Of a stretch of DNA of 35,337 nt, positions 23,401 to 32,400 are shown piece after piece; the first letter of the stretch is position 1, and every line of letters begins with the position of its first letter. A program made the position numbers and the translations under genes. Source of the stretch: Diphasiastrum complanatum (taxonomy: Eukaryota; Streptophyta; Lycopodiopsida; Lycopodiales; Lycopodiaceae); the NCBI GenBank assembly GCA_029204225.1, contig MU835893.1, positions 1 through 35,337 of the forward strand, given 5' to 3'. The notes below the pieces were generated by a model. The model ran no database searches. It was not told the origin of the DNA and saw only the letters and a list, made by a program, of their open reading frames with translations.

Positions 23401-26400
23401 GATGCAGAAAACTAAGAGAAAGCATCACATTCGACTGAAAGATAAAAATGTGCCATTCCAAAAGTGAGCGGTAAATTACCTTGTAATCGAATTGAAACAT
23501 GCCTTGTGAAAAGTGAGGCTCATTGGTTAGCTGCCAAAATCAGATAGGAACCAATAACTGTCAACAGATGCAAATGTTCTGTACAGCACTCGACAAGCAA
23601 TCTCTATTAGTTTGCTTTGTAGCAAAAGCACTTTACGAAATGACAAGAAAAGGACATTCCACAGTTCGCATAGGTAAACATATACCTGTGCATTGACCTT
23701 CAAAGATAAGTTCTCCGTCAAATCATATTTCACTCTTGCACTCATTCTTCCATCAGTTAATATACGACCAATCAGCATCAACTATCACAAAACAAAAAAG
23801 CATGTCAACAGAGCATCCTGCATCACTCAAATAGCATTTCACAGAGGAAAGTGTCACTAGCATCATCAAATCAATGGCAGCTGTAAAGCTTTTACCCTTT
23901 GGTCTAGAAAGTTTGCACCAAACTCATAATGTGCAGAAGGAACTTTGATAGTTTGTGCAGACTGTGATGGCACCTCAACGGACCCCATGAAGACACTGCT
24001 TAAGCAAACAATCATGTCAAGCTTGCAACACCACAGAAGCAAATACACAGCTATAAAAAGCACAAGTCAAACCTGCATCAACATTGCGTATTTGTATATA
24101 TATGTATCCTCATATACCAACCCTCTAGACAGTCAAAACATTCTAAAATAAAAGCACCTTTGAAAACCCTTGAAATGAACAAGAACACATCTGGAAAGTG
24201 TGTAAGGCTTTCTGAAAAAAAGTAACTAAAAAAGAGAATTCAACTTGTTAAGGATACCAATTATGGAATACAAATACACAGCACAATATCTTCGCAAGTA
24301 TGATCTACTCGGCATGCAAAAAATGTGATGTTGCCCATAGCCTATTGCCTCACCCTTCTACCATCGGGCCTGCCACCCCATCAAATCACCATCCAGTCAT
24401 GATACCTCCCTCCATCTAGGATAGAAGCACACAAGCCTGGGGCCCTGGTACACTAGCTAATCAGGCCATCATGCACTAGCTCTGATCAGAGCTCGATTGT
24501 ATGTGATCCATTCAACCAACTCAAATTGAGTTGCAGCAGGCCCAATCAGGTCTTTCCATCACCACAATCGCCTTGCTCCACTACTCTCGGGGTAGCAACT
24601 ACCTCCACTGGTCCCTTGCCCCTACAACCGATCCATTCTTTTCTCCAATGCTGCTTGTCACATGCATCCACAGACCTGCGTGTGATGACCAGCTTCCACA
24701 GTGATGGAGAATCTGCAGACATATACGTGATTTGCAGCGATGCAGCATACAATCCATCTGCATAAATAATGAAGATCTTATGTTGCAAGAATAGATTCAG
24801 ATACTAATCATTATAGTTCATTCCATAGTATATTTCAGGACCTGAGCGGTTCAAACTAAATTCACAATCCTGATTTTTTCCATTTCAAATCAGGACCAAT
24901 TGATTCTTTGACAAATCACAACTCATGTGAATGCCAATGGAAATTACCAACATAACGAAATTGAAAAAACCTTGAAAGCTGTTAACGACTAGTAGCTGCC
25001 ATCTACACAAATGTGTGTGTATGACACTACCATTTTGTAATCGCTCTCATCAATTCAGACCACAATTGCTCCAAATGCCCCAGCTGATGCTTAGTACCTC
25101 TTATAGAGCAGCCCAAGGCCACAAGTCCCAGGTAACTGTTGCACAGTTGCTCCTGCATGGGTGTCCACTAGCCATGGTTATGATTTCTTCCCATAACTAA
25201 CACCAAGTGTTAACCACCAGTTGCAGTTAGAGCCCTATCTTCCAGGCTTAACCCAAGGCAAGAAACTGTTAATCATGAATGCAACATCAAACTTGCATGG
25301 CCAGAAAATGCCTTCCATAACACATTGAGCTCTATCTTATGCATGACAACCCATTGGAGCTTTTACCTTTATTATTCGAAAATTATCTATTTTCTTATAA
25401 AACCTTCTCCATAGGTAACAAGGTAGTTCATGCAAAACTATTGATTGGAATGTTGACCCATGCATAGAACATTGAAATGCTCCTCTCATTCACGTGTAAA
25501 GCTTGTTGCATGCCTCTATCAACAAGCAGACGTTTGCCATGTGGCACCTGCCATGAAGAAAAATGATGGTCAAAGAAGAGATTGATGAATCACCACATTG
25601 CTTTTTGGCAACCGATCTGCATGGAATGGATAGAGAGTATTGCTGCAATATCCTCTTTTGTTTGCTTCCTAGACATCATAACAACTTGGATGCTTATTCC
25701 AATTCCCTTGGATTCTTATTTTTGTCTTGCATCTGGATTTTCTAGCTTGAAAATTATTTCATGTTATTGAATGACCACTCCACTATTCAGTCCAAATGCT
25801 TCCATAAAAACCATCGGATCCTACATGGAATAATTATCAACATGATCAAAACCCAATATAGAAATTATTGATTTTGAGTTAATCATCTCTGAAATGACAT
25901 TTTGAATGATCATTCATTTCTACTAAATTGGAGTAGAGATGTTATCTTCCTCACTCATTGTTTCTCCATAGAATCCCTCATAAGATGCAAAGTCACATTC
26001 AGAAATATCGCTATTTCCAATGTATTGAACTACAAACTGAAAGCTTTCAAATATAGGCTCTTTAAGTACTTGTCCTACCTCGGTGCTAGGACATTTCTCA
26101 ACTTGTACATCAATAATGCCAACACACTCCACGATGTACCCTATATCGAATGTAAAACATTCATACACATAGGTTCCACCATTGTCTGTTTATCCCATTT
26201 TGCAAAAAGTCTTGGACAATGTAGGATTAAACTTGACAAGTCTTTTATTTGGATGTGATGCAATAATTCCAATCTCAAGGAAGACAAAGTCCGTCAGTGA
26301 TTTATCTCGTTGACAACTACATTGTCTTCACTAGCCTTTGCAACGCTCTTTTGGAATTTAATTCTTGAGTTAATCATACTATCCTCATTAATTCCTCCAT

Positions 26401-29400
26401 CCTTTGTTGATTTTTGGTGTCCTTGCATTAGTGATCTTTTCTCTCTTGAAATTTTTTTGTCCTACTCCAACTTTGAAAGTGCATTGGTTGAACAAGTTTT
26501 GCCATCTCTTCTTTTGTTAATTGCACCATTGGAATTGAGTTGCTTAAATCATTTGTTCCAATTTGCTCCTCATTTAAACCCACTCGAACATTGTTCCAAA
26601 TTTTTTTTGTTGTGTTGTTGCCAATTGTCTTGATTTTGCAAACACAATGACTCATTTAGTATCGAATGCCCTTCAATATTCCTTCCTGCTTGATCTTGGA
26701 CTTCTACTTCACTTGGAATTAGTTTAGGTCACATCTTCTCTTATGATTGTTCTTCTTCATCACTTAGCCCTCTTGATACATCCTTTGATGATGTTGATGA
26801 AGAATCATCGACATTACTTGACTCATCATGGTTCTGCATTCCTGAATTAGAAGTATTTCTTAGAGGGATTGTTAAAGCATTATCCTTTACATGAGTAGTC
26901 GGATGAATATTCGTTGGCGCACTTTTGGCTGTTGTTAGAAATCCATAAATCATAATATGGATGGACAGACTAGGATTCGAACCCAGGACCTCCCTCATAC
27001 CGGATGGGATGCTTTACCACTGAGCTATCCGCCCTGTTTGATAGTTCTCTCTAGAGTGTGGATTGATATTCCAACACCCCCCTTCAAGCCACACTTGGTT
27101 GGGGTCCTAGCTGTCACCTGCCCCACAACTTGGGCCACCTAACCCTGGCGTTGACACCATGAACTGTTAGGTCTAACTTGGCTTTGATACCATGTTAGAA
27201 ATCCATAAATCATAATATGGATGGACAGACTAGGATTCGAACCCAGGACCTCCCTCATATCGGATGGGATGCTCTACCACTGAGCTATCCGCCCTGTTTG
27301 ATAGTTCTCTCTAGAGTGTGGATTGATATTCCACCAACAGCTGTTGCAGATTGTTGGCGTGTATCACTGAATGATTTCATTGTCTGTTCCCATTTTTACT
27401 TCTAAAGTTTGTCTTCCCAAAATAATCTAGTGAACATGGCATTGGCATGGATGCAAATACAATAGTCTTAAGCTCCAATTGGAATCGATCAAGATAGTAA
27501 TGAGCATAAAGTGGCACGTTCAACAAACAATACAAAGTTAGTGTCCTAATGGATTGAGTGTAAGAAGCCACTGAATGAATCTATGTCAAAGAGCACCATT
27601 TCTTGAATTTGTCTTGATCAAAGACTCTTTTGTATTCACTTTTGAAAAGTCCCCGATTCCATTCCACAAAATTTCAAACATGTTGCCAATAATATCTGAC
27701 AGACCCCGTAGAGTACGATGCCACAAAGTAATTTTGTCGAAATTGGAACTTGCATGACAACAGAAATAATAGTCCATGAAACTCAACCATTCACTTATTT
27801 CCATGGTTTTGACCATCAAAACTAGGGATAGTCAAAATGCCTTGTAGTTCCCTATTTTTTATTAGTGCACAACTCATTACTTGTTGTAGACAACATCCGA
27901 CATGACATGGATTGCTTTCCATAACTGCTCGTAATTGAGGTTCAAGTCCATAAATATAGTGCATCACATTCATTTTCTCAATTGGGAGTTGAACACATTT
28001 AGCTACTTCAGTGAATTGCCTATTGTATTCCTCCACTGTAGACATATGTCGGATGGAATACCATTCTTGGAACATTTATTGTGAAAAGACTTCAATGGTC
28101 TTCTGTCGGAACAATGCCCAACTATTTCTAGAACATGTAAATACTTCATATTCCATCCAATATTGCCATCAGATAAGCGCAAGACTACTGAGATACTTTC
28201 CCACCATTTTCAATAAATTTTTTTGTCGTGAATCAGGCTCATCATCATTACTATAAAAACCACCACCAATGTTGGATTGATTTGACTGATACAACTCATG
28301 ATCTTTATATTGATCATAATGGCTTTTCATAATATCCCGAACGGTCCCCGTATTAGTCGTGTTGCTCATATTGATCTAAATTACTATCATTGTGCTCTTC
28401 ATATTGATCTCCATAGTCACAATATGATTGGTCCTCACACTCAAATTGACTACCAAATCCTTGCTCACAATCAGAATCAAAATCCATTTTGTGAATCAAA
28501 GGAAAATAAGAATTCAGAGTTTATATGGGACTTGTAGGTTATGGGTCCACTTGAGTTGAAGTTTATTCACACTAGAGTTCAATGAGCTAATGAAATGCTC
28601 TTCCCCACCTTCCCAAAATTCTAATAATCGCAGAATGAATGTTTTGATATATATGGAAGGTGTGGGTTGCAGGAATTTATTTTGTAGAAGATTGAAAGGT
28701 TTAACAATTGTCGTTGGAGCTTCTAACCTAAAAGTCCATTGAAATTCTTCAGTTGACAATGCATCTCCAAGGTTGAGCAAATTGAATTTTTTTTAATCTT
28801 CACTTGAGTGAAGGACACTGTTAAACAAAAATTGAATTTCTTCAAGAGGTAATCGCAATATTGAATCTGAATTTTATTTGCCCCTTAACAATCTAATTTC
28901 AGAATCATTTCATTTAAATCGTAAGTTGATGTTGAAAGTTAATGTCATTAACAATAACTATGCAATGATTTGTCTCATTTGATGCCTTCATATAATCTTG
29001 GAAATCATATGTATGTTGAATTAATGACACAATTCGTTTTGGAGTCTTCTTAGTTGTTGGATATAATAAATATGCTCAACTTGTAGATCACCATACAGAG
29101 AAAAACTCTGCTTTTTACAGCATCGAAATCCGAGGTCGAATAGAGAAGTAATAGGGGTTCAAAGGTAATAAGAAAAACTAAAATGCAATTAACTTAGAAA
29201 TTACAAAGTGAATTACATAAAGGTTTGAACTCCGCAAAACATTGTTGTGCTCATAAAAAGTTCGGAAGGAACCATGAAAAATTCAAAAATTTACACCAAA
29301 TTTTTTTTGATGGCCACTTTTGTGGGTAAGTGAGTAATAAACTAGAGGTGAGCCATAATTGTGGTGAGAAATACACTACGATGAATAATAGACCGGAGGT

Positions 29401-32400
29401 GAATGATAAACCGTATTAGACCGGGGTGAGTGATTGACTAGGGTGAGTAATAAACCAACGGTGAGTAATGAACCAAGGGTGAGCAATGGACTAGGGTTAA
29501 GGCTCAGACTTCAAAATGAAAAGTTTGAAGGAAATACGTAACATAAACAAAATTTTGAAAATGAAAATTTGAATTTCAGAATTCTAGCAATTTTGACCCA
29601 ACTTCACTAATTTGATCATAGCTTCTTTGATATTGATCCACAACACAAAAACTCAATACCTCTAGAAAGCTAAGAACGAGCTCTATCAGCCTGTATGATC
29701 AGATCGATGATTGCTAGTGATTTATCAATGATAGGTCAAATTTATAAAAGAACAAGTTTGAAAATTTTGAAGGAAGGAAAACTATCAAAACCCAAGCTAG
29801 AAAACAAAAATGATCATAACTTCTTCAATACTAATTCAAATGAGTTGCAATTTGGATCAGATTAAAGCTAAAAGAAAGCTCTGAAATCTTATGGAAAGAT
29901 CTCAAAAGAAAAAATCCAAAGATCTGAAAAATTCAAACAAAGTGAAAACCAAATTGTAATCACCTATTTTCATAGTTGTTGGAACAATTGAAATAACTTT
30001 TGCATCTCTTACCCAAATTGCTTGCAAATTGGTGCAAATGAAAGCTAAGACAAAGCTCTAGAAGTGTGTAGAATCAAATTAGAAATAAAAATCAAAATCA
30101 TATGAAAGAAATTGGTTTGAGCAGACCTGAAAATTGAAAGCTTAGAAACTAGGAAAAAGAAAGCTACAAAAGCAATAAACTCTTCAAATCTAATGAAATA
30201 CATGAAGCATCATGATGTAAAATGGATCTTCGGGTCTGATACCACAAATGTCATGTGCCAAACCCAATCAAATAACCATAATAATGGAATAAAAGCTACA
30301 ATCAAAAGGAGGACATAACATTCATGTTCATATAGCCATAAAACACAAATCACAAATAGAGCTTCATAAAATCATCACTAGAATTAAGGGGATGGAAGGA
30401 AATCAATACAAAATGAGGATGGGATTTATGTGGATTGGGCACATGAGACCTAGCAAGCGCTATTCCCAAGGGTCACATTCACAAAGAGCTTGGAAGCTAA
30501 GCTCTCTCATTTGCAAATGAGCCAAAACATCCTTCAAAATGATGTCTTTTGCCTGCTTATAGACAATCCCCTAGTTAAACATAACTATCTTGAAGGATAG
30601 TTAGCCCTTGTTAAGTCGTATTAAGTATATTTGGGCCCTTGTTGGCCTATTATCCTTATTTGAGTACTTTGGAGGGCCTAAAGAGGGAACCATCTTATTC
30701 TTAAGGCTAATAGCTCCTTTCAGTCCTAACAAAGCTTACATTGGATATTATAATGCATTGATAAGCACTAATATACTAAGGGTACATGACATGCAGTACA
30801 ACACATTCTGTTGCATCTGTTTGCCAGAAAAAGCGTTTCAGAACGCATATTTTCTTAAAAAATTATGAAAATAAATCAATAAATGCTCATTCTTAACACT
30901 TGAATAAAAACATTAAGTCTTAAAAAAATCTACAAAGACTATAAACTAATGAAAACATCTAAAAGCAAAAAGAAAATTTCAAAACAAAAATAAAATAAAT
31001 TAACAAGCATGTTCGGAGAAACCTTGCTCAGGTTTCTCGGAACGCGTTCCGAAATGCATTCCGAATCACATCCGAAATGTGGGCTACAACTATGGCTTAT
31101 TCACATGAATCTAAAATCGAATCTTATTTTGTAACTAACTTGCGAGATTCTCAGTGAGTTATGTGAGTAACATATGCGGATTTTGGGAGGCATCTGTCAG
31201 ATTATAGAGTATGTTTATGTATTGGATCATAGTAGAATGTTTGGGCATATACATTTTAATCTTGTGGATCTACTATGTGTTTCCTATATATTGAGTTTAT
31301 ATCGTATACTTAAACTAGTCAGTGAACATAGACATATGAACAAGTAATGTTCGGAACAGTTACTTGTAGGTTAATGATTTTTTCTATGGAAAGAAAGAAT
31401 TATTGACTCAAATGATTTAGAAGAGGATCTAAATGTGGTGTTACTCCGAGATAGGCTCCAGGAAAACGAATACACTTAGACATTTGAGATTTCTGAATCA
31501 TTAGCAATTAACTTGTTAATTGGTTAAGCGAACAGTTAATTGGTTAAGCGAACAATGTGAAGAGAATTCACCGGGGATTGTTTGTTTTATTATATATTGC
31601 TTATAGGGCACATGATTTGTGAATCATTGTGCTTCATTAGTATAAGTTATGTGCATAGAATATAGGAAATTCTTGGTATGGATATTTCTCAAACGGAAAA
31701 TAGACTCTAAGTTATTGACTGTATCCCAGTGAGCTCATATTGGAGGACAGAGTTTAACTAATATCAAGAATAACCATTGAATTCAGTTGAAATTCAGCAG
31801 AACTTTGTAAGCTCTAGATTTTGGTTCTAGGTGATTGTATAAGGTTATGTAGTTGAAAACGGGTGTTAAAATAGTTTTGGTATGCATTCTATCTTTGATT
31901 ACCTTATTGATCGCTTAGTTTAGATGACTCGTATCTTGTTAAGAATTGGGTTGGAAGAATATTCTTAAAATCCAATAATTTTCCAAGGGGAAAAAGTTAG
32001 AATGATTCTTATATTTCCTGAGTGGTATGTTGTACATATACTCCAGTATCTTTTAATGATTAAGTATGGTTTTTGGAATCCTGCACATTATGATTGACGA
32101 ATCATAAGATTCTAAATATTTATGACTAACGGATCATGAATAGATACTTACTTGTTATTTTCGACCTATTGAATGAGTCAAGCATTTAGATGATTTCTTT
32201 TTGTTGAAAATCTAAATTTCTTTACTCCAATGTTTAAGTGAGAACGTATGTATCTCACAGGCATTCTCATAAAGTAAATTGTTTTGACTTGTGAGAGATT
32301 GCTGAAATTAGTGGATAGTATTCTGCTACAGATTGTAGTCTATAAGTGCTTGGGTACGGGTTTCAAGTTTCAACCTAGATCTCCGGTTATTTGAGAGATA

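Larger units (their letters stand above)
26933..27339 (-). mobile_element. TRIM (miniature LTR element) with tRNA-like LTRs, 407 bp
   Basis: On the minus strand: LTR (27339-27193, TGTTGG...CTAACA), directly adjacent primer site TGGTATCAAAGCC (27192-27180), a short non-coding interior, polypurine tract GAAGGGGGG (27085-27077), LTR (27076-26933), all flanked by a 5-bp duplication GCTGT (26928-26932, 27340-27344). The LTRs differ at two bases plus a 3-bp indel, so the insertion is young. There is no coding capacity, so mobilisation must rely on another element. Each LTR carries a tRNA-like segment with box A and box B. Confidence 0.92.
25560..30791 (-). mobile_element. Minus-strand LTR retroelement, 5' part (LTR, primer site, leader, gag)
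   Basis: 5' LTR 30249-30791, primer site 30244-30232, a leader of about 1.7 kb, a gag start at 28487 and decayed gag-like frames down to about 25.9 kb. No protease, polymerase or 3' LTR was seen, so the copy is truncated; the left limit is a guess. It lies in the same orientation as TOM40 and is interrupted by the TRIM at 26933-27339. Confidence 0.7.

Noticed and set aside
26957-27405. Two functional tRNA genes, or a tandem SINE
   Set aside because: The anticodon arm does not fold properly, and the flanking primer site, polypurine tract, TG/CA ends and TSD show that the two copies are LTRs of one TRIM.
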